Source: an uncultured Bacillota bacterium
GTDB taxonomy: Bacteria; Bacillota; Clostridia; Oscillospirales; Oscillospiraceae
Reading direction: 5' to 3'
Assembly: GCA_947426945.1 (NCBI GenBank)
Contig: CANEFX010000008.1
Coordinates: forward strand, 35,254-99,253
Length of the DNA: 64,000 nucleotides
This document shows positions 1-8,112 of the stretch, piece by piece. Made by a program: the position numbers and the translations under genes. Below the pieces are notes generated by a model. That model was not told the DNA's origin and ran no database searches. It worked only from the letters and a program-made list of their open reading frames with translations. Position 1 is the first letter of the stretch. The number at the start of each line of letters is the position of its first letter.

Positions 1-10
1 CTTTTTTCAT
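1..10 (-). CDS. Start of a leftward gene running off the window
   Basis: Read leftward, an ATG at position 10 is followed by two lysine codons and then the window edge. A good ribosome site (GAAAAGGAG, about 19-28) lies 8 bases upstream, and a consensus-like promoter lies further upstream. An MKK start is typical of exported proteins and lipoproteins, but three codons cannot identify the product. Confidence 0.55.
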
Positions 11-61
11 TGTAAAAACTCCTTTTCAATAGCCGGTCCGGCTCTGCCGGACGCTGACCTG

Positions 62-91
62 ATTATACAATGAGAAAATATTCACAGTCAA
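62..91 (-). promoter_or_regulatory. Sigma-A promoter of the leftward gene at the window edge
   Basis: On the minus strand TTGACT (86-91) and TATAAT (62-67) are separated by 18 bases in an AT-rich stretch. It points towards the gene starting at position 10. Confidence 0.7.
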
Positions 92-275
92 TAGATAAAT
101 ATTCAAAATTAAACATCCGCTTCCTGTTTTTTTGTGTAAAACGCAGGGAACTTGAGGAAATATCTTACGTCTATACAAGAGGAGATTAAAAATTTTTTAA
201 AGATTGGCAACGCCTCTTGCTTTTTTTCTGGAAGTTGGTATGCTAGACATTAACTGCTCAACTCCTTGAAAGGAT

Positions 276-2108
276 GTGGAACAGACGACTATGAGCGTGC
301 TGCATGAATCATTTCGCCGACTGACCCGGGATATGGGGGCACATCCGGACAGATGGGCCTCCCGCCTGGTGTTTCTGCTGGGACCCTGGGTATCCCTGTG
401 GATGGTCGAAATTCTAAACGAGAACAACGTGTTCAAGGACTTAGCCGCCTGGCAGGTGCTGATGAACATGATTTTCTATTACAGCATCTTCGCAGCCCTG
501 CGCCTGGTCCTGGGGCGAAACCGGCGGGCCGCCGCCCTGGGGACGGCGCTGTGCTTTCTGTTCGGACTGGTCAACCACTATGTTCTGCGGTTCCGGGGCC
601 GCATCCTCTTCCCGGCCGACATCACTGGCTGGCGCACCGCCGCCAACGTGGCTGGTGGCTTTGACTACTCTGCCGATGTCTACATCACCCAGGCGGCCCT
701 CCTGATGACGGCCTACCTGGCCCTGGTTTTCTTTTGTGTCCCCCAGAAAAATCGGGCCAGGCTGGATCCCCTGTCCGGCATCGCCCTTTGGGGTACGATG
801 ATCTGCTATTGCTACGCCTTCTTCTGCACCGGCATGCTCCCTTCCTTGGGCATCTATACCCAGCAGTGGGTTACCCAGCGAAACGGTTTTCTTCTCAACT
901 TCTCTATCGCCTTGCGGTACTCCTCAGTGGACAAACCTGCAGACTACTCCAAGGAGCTTGTACTGGATCTGATAGAGCAGTATCCCGGTATCCCGGCCGA
1001 CCCGGAGAAAAAGCCGGTGAATATTGTGGTCATTATGAACGAGTCCTTCGGCGATTTGACCATCTTCAACAACCTTAATCCCTCAGAGGACCCTACCCCT
1101 TTTCTCCACTCCCTGGAGGAGAACACCATCAAGGGCTGGATGTACTCTTCGGTCACCGGCGGCGGCACGGCCACCATTGAATTTGAGTATCTCACCGGCT
1201 TTACCAGCCTGTTCCAGCCCCCCCACACCGTGGCCTATCAGCTCTATGTGGAGGAGAATATGCCCTCCCTGGCCGCCCTGGCCGGAAGCCAAGGCTATGC
1301 CACAACTGCTTTCCATCCCTACAAGTCCTCCGGCTGGAACCGGGTACTGGCCTACCAGTATCTGGACTTTGACCGGCAGATGTACGAGCAGGACGTCCCC
1401 AACCCCTACATCATCCGCAGCTACATTTCCGACAAGTCGGACTATGAGATGATCTACAAGTCCACCGGGACAGAGGACAGCAGCTTCTTCTTTAATGTCA
1501 CCATGCAGAACCACAGCGGCTACGCCCAGGGGTGGTATAACCTGCCCCGGCATATCCAACTGCCCTCCAATTTAAAGGCGGCAGACCGGACAGCGGAGCA
1601 GTTTCTGGATCTGATGAAAGAGAGTGACATCGCCCTGGAGGAGCTGCTTGGCTACTACAGCCAATGTGAGGAGCCCACCCTGGTGGTCTTTTTCGGCGAT
1701 CACCAGCCTCCGCTGACCAACGCCTTCTACGAGGAGCTGTACGGCAAGAAGCTGTCGGAGCGCACCACGGAGGAAGTCTTGCAGCAGTACGCCGTCCCCT
1801 TCTTTATCTGGGCCAATTACGACATTGAGGCGCGGCAGGATGTGGTCGTCAGCCCCAACTTCCTGGGGGTGCTCACCGCTCAGGTTGCCGGTCTGCCCCT
1901 CACCGGCTACATGGAATTTCTGTCCGAGCTGTATGAGGTGATGCCCGCCGTCACCCCTGTGGGCTTTGTCACTGCCGACGGGCAGTTTCTGTCCAAATCC
2001 GAGCTCAGCGAGGAGCAGCGGGACTGGCTGTGGAAATATGAGGTCCTGAACTACTGCGGCATGGTGGACCTCTTCGACGAGGCCCGGCCCATGTTCTGCC
2101 CAGACTGA
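276..2108 (+). CDS. LTA synthase family protein (membrane sulfatase-fold enzyme)
   Basis: This 610-residue protein has about five hydrophobic segments in its first 200 residues and then an extracellular sulfatase-type domain from about residue 247. The domain opens with NIVVIMNESFGDL and contains a GGGTATIEFE stretch, which corresponds to the region of the catalytic threonine in LtaS. A GDHQPP motif near residue 478 fits the metal-binding end of the fold. Family members transfer glycerol-phosphate or phosphoethanolamine groups to envelope polymers, so a role in wall or lipid polymer modification is likely, with substrate unknown. The start is uncertain: GTG at 276 sits almost on top of AAAGGA, and ATG at 291 is an alternative. 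A second member lies at 61667-63820. Confidence 0.85.
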   Translation: MEQTTMSVLHESFRRLTRDMGAHPDRWASRLVFLLGPWVSLWMVEILNENNVFKDLAAWQVLMNMIFYYSIFAALRLVLGRNRRAAALGTALCFLFGLVNHYVLRFRGRILFPADITGWRTAANVAGGFDYSADVYITQAALLMTAYLALVFFCVPQKNRARLDPLSGIALWGTMICYCYAFFCTGMLPSLGIYTQQWVTQRNGFLLNFSIALRYSSVDKPADYSKELVLDLIEQYPGIPADPEKKPVNIVVIMNESFGDLTIFNNLNPSEDPTPFLHSLEENTIKGWMYSSVTGGGTATIEFEYLTGFTSLFQPPHTVAYQLYVEENMPSLAALAGSQGYATTAFHPYKSSGWNRVLAYQYLDFDRQMYEQDVPNPYIIRSYISDKSDYEMIYKSTGTEDSSFFFNVTMQNHSGYAQGWYNLPRHIQLPSNLKAADRTAEQFLDLMKESDIALEELLGYYSQCEEPTLVVFFGDHQPPLTNAFYEELYGKKLSERTTEEVLQQYAVPFFIWANYDIEARQDVVVSPNFLGVLTAQVAGLPLTGYMEFLSELYEVMPAVTPVGFVTADGQFLSKSELSEEQRDWLWKYEVLNYCGMVDLFDEARPMFCPD

Positions 2109-2121
2109 AGGGTTCCGCCTC

Positions 2122-2153
2122 AAAGTCTCTCTTGTCAAAGGGAGGCTTTTTTT
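2122..2153 (+). terminator. Rho-independent terminator after the LTA-synthase-like gene
   Basis: AGTCTCTCTT pairs with AAGGGAGGCT across a four-base loop, with two or three G-T pairs, and is followed by seven T residues. Confidence 0.75.
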
Positions 2154-2161
2154 CAATCTGT

Positions 2162-2215
2162 TGTCACATTCCCCGAAAAATTCCGTCTAAACAGATGAAA
2201 GGACCTTTCAGACGG
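2162..2215 (+). promoter_or_regulatory. Possible ECF-type promoter and leader hairpin before the sigma factor gene
   Basis: TGTCAC (2162-2167) and CGTCTA (2184-2189) are 16 bases apart and resemble an ECF -35/-10 pair. Overlapping this is a two-tier inverted repeat: CCGTCT (2183-2188) with AGACGG (2210-2215), and inside it GAAAGG with CCTTTC around a single A. The arrangement suggests autoregulation by the downstream sigma factor, which is inference. Confidence 0.4.
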
Positions 2216-2235
2216 AAGGAAAGGAGGAGCGCCAC

Positions 2236-2790
2236 ATGGAGGATGCCGCCATCATCGGCCTGTACTGGGCCAGAGACGAAGAGGCCATTGCGGCCAGCGA
2301 CAGAAAATACGGCAAGCTGTGCCGCAGTCTGTCCCGGGACATCCTGGACAGCCGCGAGGACGCGGAGGAGTGCGTCAACGACACCTGGCAGAAGGCCTGG
2401 AACACCATGCCCCCTCAGCGGCCAAACTCTCTGCGGGCCTATCTGGCCAAAATTACCCGAAACCTGTCCATCGACCGATGGAGGGCCGGGCGGGCGGAAA
2501 AACGGGGAAACGGGCTGACCATCCTCCTGGACGAGCTGGAGGAGGCGCTGCCCGCCCCCAGCGCCGAGGAGCTCACCGAGGCCCGGGAGACCGCCCGAAC
2601 CATTGAGCGGTGGCTGGATACCATATCTCCTGCGGACCGGATCGCCTTCCTGCAGCGGTACTGGTACGGTCAGCGGGTGGATATGGTGGCGAAGCAGGCC
2701 GGGTGCTCTTCCAACAGCATGGTCAAGCGGCTGGGCCGCCTCCGGGACGGCCTGCGCAGGGCCCTGGAACAGGAGGGGATCAATGTATGA
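2236..2790 (+). CDS. ECF-type RNA polymerase sigma factor
   Basis: The 184-residue product has a sigma-70 region 2 (about residues 20-85, with SREDAEECVNDTWQKAW and a RNLSIDRWR block) and a C-terminal region 4 helix-turn-helix (about 125-180, VDMVAKQAGCSSNSMVKRL). It should direct RNA polymerase to a small regulon, probably envelope-related. The ATG follows a strong GGAAAGGAGG site at 8 bases. Its stop codon overlaps the start of the next gene (ATGA), a hallmark of sigma and cognate membrane-regulator pairs. A second, separate pair is at 59254-60805. Confidence 0.88.
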   Translation: MEDAAIIGLYWARDEEAIAASDRKYGKLCRSLSRDILDSREDAEECVNDTWQKAWNTMPPQRPNSLRAYLAKITRNLSIDRWRAGRAEKRGNGLTILLDELEEALPAPSAEELTEARETARTIERWLDTISPADRIAFLQRYWYGQRVDMVAKQAGCSSNSMVKRLGRLRDGLRRALEQEGINV

Positions 2791-4427
2791 GCGAGAGAAG
2801 CGAGCGCCTCTTTGAGGCTTTGGGCGAGATCGACGAGGGGAAAATAGATGAAGCGGCTCCGGCGGAAAAACGTGTCGTCCATTGGAAAAGGTGGACCGCC
2901 CTGGCGGCGGCCTTTGTCCTGGTGATTGGCGCGGGCAGCTATGTTCTGCCCCGGCTGGGGGGAAACGCCGGCAGCGCCGGGGCCGGCGGAGCGGGCGCTG
3001 GGTCGGACGGGGCGTCCACCTTCATGTCCTACGCCGGACCGGTGTTCCCGCTGACCCTGCGGGAGGCGGACAGCGCCATCTTGGCGGAGCGGGAGATCAC
3101 CCTGGACTTCGCTCCCTGGATACCGGTGTGGTGGTCCAACGAGGAGGAGGCCAACCGGGATGGGTATACCCCGGAGCAGCGCCAGGAGACCCTGGACATG
3201 TACAACGAGTGGTATCCCGAGGGGGGCCGATGGAAGTCCTCCACCGATATCCGGGTGGCAGACGCCTACACCCTGACCAACACCTCCAACGAGGACAAGA
3301 CGGTCTCGGTGCTCTACCCCTTTGCCGGGATGCTGAATGATTTGGAAAATATACGGCCTACCCTCACCGCCGGCGGGCAGGAGCTGGAGACCACCCTCTA
3401 CGCCGGGCAGTACTCCGGCGGCTTCCAGGGGGCCTGGGAAGGCTGGCCCAACCGAAAGGACAACCCGGGCAGCGTCAATCTGGACCAGCCCAACAGCTGG
3501 GAGGATTTTCGAGACCGGCTGGAGGACGGAGATTACCTCCGGAGCGCCCTGGGGGAGTGGGCCGACCTGAGCGGCGTACCCGTGACCGTCTACCAATTCA
3601 CCGACCCCTGGGGGCCCGAGCCCGACGAGGAGGCGGGCGTCCCCAACCCTACCATCCGGGTATATTTTGACCTGGATTACGACAGGACCGAGGTGCTGTC
3701 CTACGGCTTCAACGGCGGCAGCTACGACCGGGAAAACGGCCGGCAGGGGAAAAGTTTCTCCATCCCCCGAGACTTCTGGCCCGAGCGGTCGAAGTTTCCC
3801 AAGTACCTGATCGTCCTGGGGAACGACATCCGGAACATAACTGCCCAAGGCTGTGTCACCGGGGGCTGGGACGACGAAAAGACCCTAGAGGCCGGAGTGA
3901 CCATCCAGCGGTACGAGAGCAATCTGGAGGATATTCTCTACACAGTGGCCCAATACGCTTTGCGGGAGGAAAAGGATTTCGACCTGTCCTATGGGATTTG
4001 GAAAGACTGGCTGCTGTCTTACGGCGTCCTGGCCGACGATCCCATGGAGCGGTATCGGTGGGGAGATATTGAGCACATGGATGTGGATATCATGTCCCGG
4101 GTGTTCTACCTGGAAGCTCAGGTGACCATCCCCGCCGGGGGGAGCGTCCAACTCAGCGCGGAGATGACTAAGGAGGGCAGCTATGACTTCGCCTGTGCCC
4201 ACACCGAAAACCGGGGGATCTACGGCTACGACATGGTAACCAAACTGGGCTCCAACCTGATCTGTACCGGCCAGACCGCTGTTCTAGAGGACCGGGGGCA
4301 GATCCGGATCATTCGGCAGAATTTCGGCTTTGATCTGGAGAACGGGGTCAAACAAGTAACTCTGGACCCGTCTCAGGAGCACTACTATCTGGAGATCAAG
4401 GGCCGGGAGGACCGGTTCGGCAAATGA
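2787..4427 (+). CDS. Membrane-anchored partner of the sigma factor (putative anti-sigma protein)
   Basis: The start is the ATG overlapping the sigma stop codon, preceded by AGGAGGGG, giving 546 residues. A short cytoplasmic N-terminus (about 35 residues) precedes one membrane helix (about 37-55, WTALAAAFVLVIGAG), then a long extracytoplasmic region with a low-complexity Gly/Ala linker and no domain I can name. The translational coupling and topology fit a DUF4179-like anti-sigma or sensing partner, in which the short N-terminal part would bind the sigma factor. The extracellular domain is much longer than in typical anti-sigma factors and may sense or bind a ligand. Function is inferred from position and topology only. 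Confidence 0.65.
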   Translation: MSERSERLFEALGEIDEGKIDEAAPAEKRVVHWKRWTALAAAFVLVIGAGSYVLPRLGGNAGSAGAGGAGAGSDGASTFMSYAGPVFPLTLREADSAILAEREITLDFAPWIPVWWSNEEEANRDGYTPEQRQETLDMYNEWYPEGGRWKSSTDIRVADAYTLTNTSNEDKTVSVLYPFAGMLNDLENIRPTLTAGGQELETTLYAGQYSGGFQGAWEGWPNRKDNPGSVNLDQPNSWEDFRDRLEDGDYLRSALGEWADLSGVPVTVYQFTDPWGPEPDEEAGVPNPTIRVYFDLDYDRTEVLSYGFNGGSYDRENGRQGKSFSIPRDFWPERSKFPKYLIVLGNDIRNITAQGCVTGGWDDEKTLEAGVTIQRYESNLEDILYTVAQYALREEKDFDLSYGIWKDWLLSYGVLADDPMERYRWGDIEHMDVDIMSRVFYLEAQVTIPAGGSVQLSAEMTKEGSYDFACAHTENRGIYGYDMVTKLGSNLICTGQTAVLEDRGQIRIIRQNFGFDLENGVKQVTLDPSQEHYYLEIKGREDRFGK

Positions 4428-4432
4428 GCGCA

Positions 4433-4470
4433 CGGTCCCGTCCGGCAGATACCGGGCGGGACCGGCTTTT
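4433..4470 (+). terminator. Terminator after the sigma/anti-sigma pair
   Basis: CGGTCCCGTCCGG pairs with CCGGGCGGGACCG (13 pairs, one G-T) around a five-base loop. Only four T residues follow, so termination may be incomplete. Confidence 0.6.
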
Positions 4471-4520
4471 GGGCGCATTTCCCTCTGCTCTGCTGCATAT
4501 CAATCCTTGAGGTGATTGCG

Positions 4521-5903
4521 GTGGCGCTTCTGGAGCAGACAGCGGACTTTTTGTGGAACCCCTGGCTGTTGGGGCTGTTTCTGGTGACGGGGCTGGTGTA
4601 TTCCGTAGGCTCCGGGTGGTTTCAAATCTTCGGGTTCTGCACCTGGTGGCGGGCAACCGCCGGGTCGCTGCTCCGGCAGCAGAAGAAGCAGACAGGCGGG
4701 CTGTCCCCCCTCCAGGCCCTGGCCACTGCCCTGGCCTCCACCATGGGCACCGGCTCCATCGCCGGGGTGGCGGCGGCCCTCACCCTGGGCGGACCGGGGG
4801 CGGTATTTTGGATGTGGATATCTGCCCTGCTTGGCATGATGACCAGCTGCGGAGAAAAGCTGCTGGCCGTCAAATACCAGCGTCCCGGCCCCGACGGGGC
4901 TCTTCGGGGCGGCCCCATGTACTATCTGCGGGACGGGCTGGGCTCCAAAGCCCTGGCCGCCTGTTTCTGTCTGGCCTGCATCCCCGCCACCCTAGCGGGG
5001 GGAAATCTGATCCAGTCCTCCTCCATCGCCGCCGGCCTGGAGGCTGCTTTCCATCTCCCCCGCCTGCCTGTTGGCATCGCCACCGCCCTGCTCACCGCCC
5101 TGGTGATGGTGGGGGGTGTAGGCCGGATCGCGGCGGTGTCCTCCGCCCTGGTGCCTGCCATGGCCCTGCTCTATCTGGGCAGCGGCGGGGTGGTGCTACT
5201 GTACCACTGGGACAAGATTCCGGAAGCCCTGGGGCTGATTTTTTCCTGCGCTCTCTCCCCTGCCGCCGCGCTGGGCGGTGGAGCCGGCTGGACGATGGCG
5301 TCCGCCCTTCGGCACGGGATAGCCCGGGGGGTATTTACCAATGAGGCTGGACTGGGCACCTCCGCCATGGCCCATGGGGCCGCCCGCACCGACTGCCCCG
5401 CCCAGCAGGGCATGTGGGGCATCTTTGAGGTCTTTTTATCCACCTTGGTAGTGTGCACCGTCACCGCTCTGGCCATACTGGTCAGCGGCATCCCCTTCTC
5501 CCCTGCCGGACTGACGGGTGCGCCTCTCACCGCCGCCGCCTTCGGCTCCGTTCTGGGCTCGGCTGGCGAAGCGATTGTGGCTCTGTCCCTGCTGCTCTTC
5601 GCCTTCTCCTCCATCCTGGGCTGGAGCTACTACGGCCAGCAGGCGCTGGAATTCCTGTCCGGAGCGCGGCTGCTGCCCGCCTACCGGGCCGTCTTCCTCC
5701 TGTGCACCCTGGCGGGGGCTGTGTGGGAGAGCAGCAGCCTCTGGCAGCTGGTGGATCTGTGCAGCGCGCTGATGGCCCTGCCCAATCTGGCGGCGCTGCT
5801 AATCCTTGCGCCCCAGGCACTTGCGGACCTGCTCCGCTGGCAGGTCGATTTCGGCCAAAAGAAAACTGCTTTTCAAACGAAGAAAATGGAAAAACCCTAT
5901 TGA
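4521..5903 (+). CDS. Alanine/glycine:cation symporter (AGCS family)
   Basis: This polytopic membrane protein of about 460 residues carries the family signature GTGSIAGVAAALTLGGPGA in its first third, and the conserved FTNEAGLGTSAMAHGAA stretch near residue 275. AGCS proteins import alanine, glycine or glutamine with sodium. I chose GTG at 4521 because GAGGTGAT lies five bases upstream; GTG at 4512, three codons earlier, sits inside that site. The gene stands alone between a terminator and the acpP promoter, which begins inside its last codons. Confidence 0.88.
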   Translation: MALLEQTADFLWNPWLLGLFLVTGLVYSVGSGWFQIFGFCTWWRATAGSLLRQQKKQTGGLSPLQALATALASTMGTGSIAGVAAALTLGGPGAVFWMWISALLGMMTSCGEKLLAVKYQRPGPDGALRGGPMYYLRDGLGSKALAACFCLACIPATLAGGNLIQSSSIAAGLEAAFHLPRLPVGIATALLTALVMVGGVGRIAAVSSALVPAMALLYLGSGGVVLLYHWDKIPEALGLIFSCALSPAAALGGGAGWTMASALRHGIARGVFTNEAGLGTSAMAHGAARTDCPAQQGMWGIFEVFLSTLVVCTVTALAILVSGIPFSPAGLTGAPLTAAAFGSVLGSAGEAIVALSLLLFAFSSILGWSYYGQQALEFLSGARLLPAYRAVFLLCTLAGAVWESSSLWQLVDLCSALMALPNLAALLILAPQALADLLRWQVDFGQKKTAFQTKKMEKPY

Positions 5904-5928
5904 CAGCTCCGGGAAATTTGCCTATCAT
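5900..5928 (+). promoter_or_regulatory. Sigma-A promoter of acpP
   Basis: TTGACA (5900-5905) and TATCAT (5923-5928) have a 17-base spacer. The -35 overlaps the stop codon region of the upstream symporter gene. Confidence 0.8.
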
Positions 5929-5974
5929 AAGGACAGAACCATGCACAGGCACAAAATAAAAGGAGCGACTCATT

Positions 5975-6208
5975 ATGATCTTTGAAAAGCTGGCTGCCCT
6001 GATTGCCGAGCAATTCAATGTAGACGCTGACACCATTACAATGGAAACCTCTTTTACTGACGACCTGAACGCCGATTCTGTGGACATTGTTGACCTGTCC
6101 ATGGCCCTGGAAGAGGAATTCGGCATTGAGGAGCTGGGTGAGGAAGAGGCCTCCTCCATCTCCACCGTAGGCGACCTTGTCCGCTTCCTCCAGAATAAGA
6201 TTGATTGA
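5975..6208 (+). CDS. acpP: Acyl carrier protein
   Basis: The 77-residue acidic four-helix protein carries the phosphopantetheine attachment serine in ADSVDIVDL (Ser35), followed by the acidic helix MALEEEFGIEE. It shuttles acyl chains on the pantetheine arm in fatty acid synthesis. The usual motif is DSLD, and here the leucine is valine, a conservative change. AAAGGAG precedes the ATG. Placement just before rnc is the usual Firmicutes neighbourhood, although plsX and fabD are not adjacent here. Confidence 0.95.
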   Translation: MIFEKLAALIAEQFNVDADTITMETSFTDDLNADSVDIVDLSMALEEEFGIEELGEEEASSISTVGDLVRFLQNKID

Positions 6209-6229
6209 CACCAAACCGTAAATGCTTCC

Positions 6230-6255
6230 GGAACTCCGCCCGCAGGCGGAGTTCC
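6230..6255 (+). terminator. Hairpin between acpP and rnc
   Basis: GGAACTCCGCC and GGCGGAGTTCC form a perfect 11-base-pair stem with a four-base loop. There is no T tract, so it may be a weak terminator or an RNA-stability element. Confidence 0.5.
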
Positions 6256-6304
6256 ACTATTTAAGAACCCGCCCGGAGACAGGACGGGCTCCAAGGAGTT
6301 TATC

Positions 6305-6976
6305 ATGACAACATTGGAAGAAAAACTGGGCTACACCTTTCAGGCCCCCTCTCTGCTGGACAATGCGCTCACCCACAGCTCCCGTGCCAACGAGAGCCGG
6401 GGTAAGCTTCAAAGCAATGAACGGCTGGAGTTTTTAGGGGACTCTATCCTGGGCATGGTGGTGGCGGACCATCTGTACCGCAGCCATCCCGACCTGCCCG
6501 AGGGGGACCTGACCCGCACCCGGGCAGCCTTGGTTTGCGAGGAAAGTCTGGTAGAGGTGGCCCATGAGCTGGGCCTGGGAGAATATCTTCGCCTGGGCAA
6601 GGGGGAGAGTGCCGGCGGAGGCCGGGAGCGCCCCTCTATCCAGGCCGACGCGGTGGAGGCCGTGCTGGCCGCTATCTATTTGGACGGCGGCATCGGCTCA
6701 GCCCGGAAATTTATCCAAAAGTACATCCTCTGCCGAGAGGTGGCTGGACTCACCAAACCCCGCGACCACAAAACTGCCCTTCAGGAGCTGGTCCAGCGGG
6801 AGAACGGTCAGGTTCTGCAGTACCGATTGACAGGCGAAGAGGGCCCCGACCACAACAAGCGTTTTTTTGTAGAAGTCACCCTTAACGGACAGGCCGTCGG
6901 TTCCGGCTCAGGCCGCAGCAAAAAGGAGGCCGAACAAATGGCCGCCGCCGCCGCCATTGAAGCATTGACAAAATAA
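6305..6976 (+). CDS. rnc: Ribonuclease III
   Basis: The 223-residue enzyme has the RNase III signature NERLEFLGDSILG (about residues 38-50), whose acidic residues bind magnesium, and a second acidic cluster in QADAVEAVLAAIYLDGG. A double-stranded RNA-binding domain occupies about residues 155-222. It cuts double-stranded RNA in rRNA precursors and mRNAs. CAAGGAG lies 7 bases before the ATG. Length is normal. In many Firmicutes smc and ftsY follow rnc; they are absent here and queA faces it. Confidence 0.96.
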   Translation: MTTLEEKLGYTFQAPSLLDNALTHSSRANESRGKLQSNERLEFLGDSILGMVVADHLYRSHPDLPEGDLTRTRAALVCEESLVEVAHELGLGEYLRLGKGESAGGGRERPSIQADAVEAVLAAIYLDGGIGSARKFIQKYILCREVAGLTKPRDHKTALQELVQRENGQVLQYRLTGEEGPDHNKRFFVEVTLNGQAVGSGSGRSKKEAEQMAAAAAIEALTK

Positions 6977-6978
6977 TA

Positions 6979-7009
6979 GCAGGGGCGTCCGTATAACGGG
7001 CGCCTCTGC
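6979..7009. terminator. Hairpin between convergent rnc and queA
   Basis: An imperfect 14-base-pair stem (GCAGGGGCGTCCGT with ACGGGCGCCTCTGC) lies between two converging genes. T tracts are weak on both sides, but the position suggests a shared terminator. Confidence 0.5.
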
Positions 7010-7014
7010 TCTGT

Positions 7015-8049
7015 CTATTTCATAAAATCTCCAATCAGCATGGCATCCCCAAAAGAGAAGAAACGATATTTTTCCCTTACCGCCTCTTCATAGGCGGCCA
7101 GAACATGCTCCCGTCCTGCCAGAGCGGACACCAGCATGATAAGAGTGGATTGTGGCAGATGGAAATTGGTAATCAGTGCATCCAGCACCTTAAATCGATA
7201 CCCCGGATAAATAAAAATGTCAGTCCAACCAGAGCGCTCCGTCATTGTACCGTCCTCCGCCGCAAAACTCTCCACCGTGCGGCAGGAAGTTGTACCCACA
7301 CAGATTACCCGGCCGCCATTTTTCCTGGTTCCATTAATCACGTCGGCAGTTTCCTGGGAAATCATACAGAACTCCGAATGCATTTCGTGATCCTGAATAT
7401 CCTCCGCCTTAACAGGTCGAAAGGTGCCCAGCCCCACATGCAGGGTGACGAAGCAGATTTTCACCCCCATCTCCCGCATCTGCTCCAGCAACTCAGGGGT
7501 AAAATGGAGCCCGGCGGTAGGGGCGGCGGCGGAACCAGATACCCTGGAATAGACCGTCTGATACCTCTCCTGATCCTGAAGCTCTGTCTTGATGTATGGG
7601 GGCAGAGGCATTTTGCCCAGCCGTTCCAAAATTTCCAGGAAAATTCCCTGGTAATGGAATCGAACCGCCCGCTTTCCGTCGTTCAGTTCCTCCTCCACTG
7701 TGGCGGTGAGCTTACCATCCCCAAATATCACCTGAGCTCCAGGCCTCAGCTTCCGCCCAGGGCGTACCAGGCATTCCCATAGGTCTCCCCCCCTGTCCAC
7801 CAGAAGCAGCACCTCACAAGCTCCTCCGGTGGGGCGATGACCGACGAGCCGGGCAGGGAGCACTCGGGAGTCGTTGAGCACCAGGCAGTCTCCCGGATGC
7901 AGGAATCGAAGCAAATCGTAAAAATGATAGTGTCCTACAGCCCCCGTGCATCTGTCCAGGGTAAGCAGCCGGGAGGCATCCCGCCGCTCCAAGGGAGTCT
8001 GGGCAATCAGTTCTTCTGGTAAATAAAAATCAAAATCCGCAGTTCTCAC
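7015..8049 (-). CDS. queA: S-adenosylmethionine:tRNA ribosyltransferase-isomerase
   Basis: The 344-residue protein has QueA signatures throughout: [12 protein letters not shown] at the N-terminus, [11 protein letters not shown] near residue 57 and [13 protein letters not shown] near residue 172. QueA transfers the ribose part of SAM to preQ1 in tRNA during queuosine synthesis. The start is GTG with AAGGAT upstream. No tgt gene is adjacent, and the gene faces rnc. Confidence 0.96.
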   Translation of the reverse strand: MRTADFDFYLPEELIAQTPLERRDASRLLTLDRCTGAVGHYHFYDLLRFLHPGDCLVLNDSRVLPARLVGHRPTGGACEVLLLVDRGGDLWECLVRPGRKLRPGAQVIFGDGKLTATVEEELNDGKRAVRFHYQGIFLEILERLGKMPLPPYIKTELQDQERYQTVYSRVSGSAAAPTAGLHFTPELLEQMREMGVKICFVTLHVGLGTFRPVKAEDIQDHEMHSEFCMISQETADVINGTRKNGGRVICVGTTSCRTVESFAAEDGTMTERSGWTDIFIYPGYRFKVLDALITNFHLPQSTLIMLVSALAGREHVLAAYEEAVREKYRFFSFGDAMLIGDFMK

Positions 8050-8112
8050 GGGCGCACATCCTTAATCGTTTCGTAAATTTATATTCCCGCCTTTCAAGCG
8101 GGAATACAAATT

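Noticed and set aside
2610..2786. In-frame upstream extension of the first anti-sigma-like gene
   Set aside because: It lies wholly within the sigma gene in another frame; the ATGA start with AGGAGGGG fits far better.
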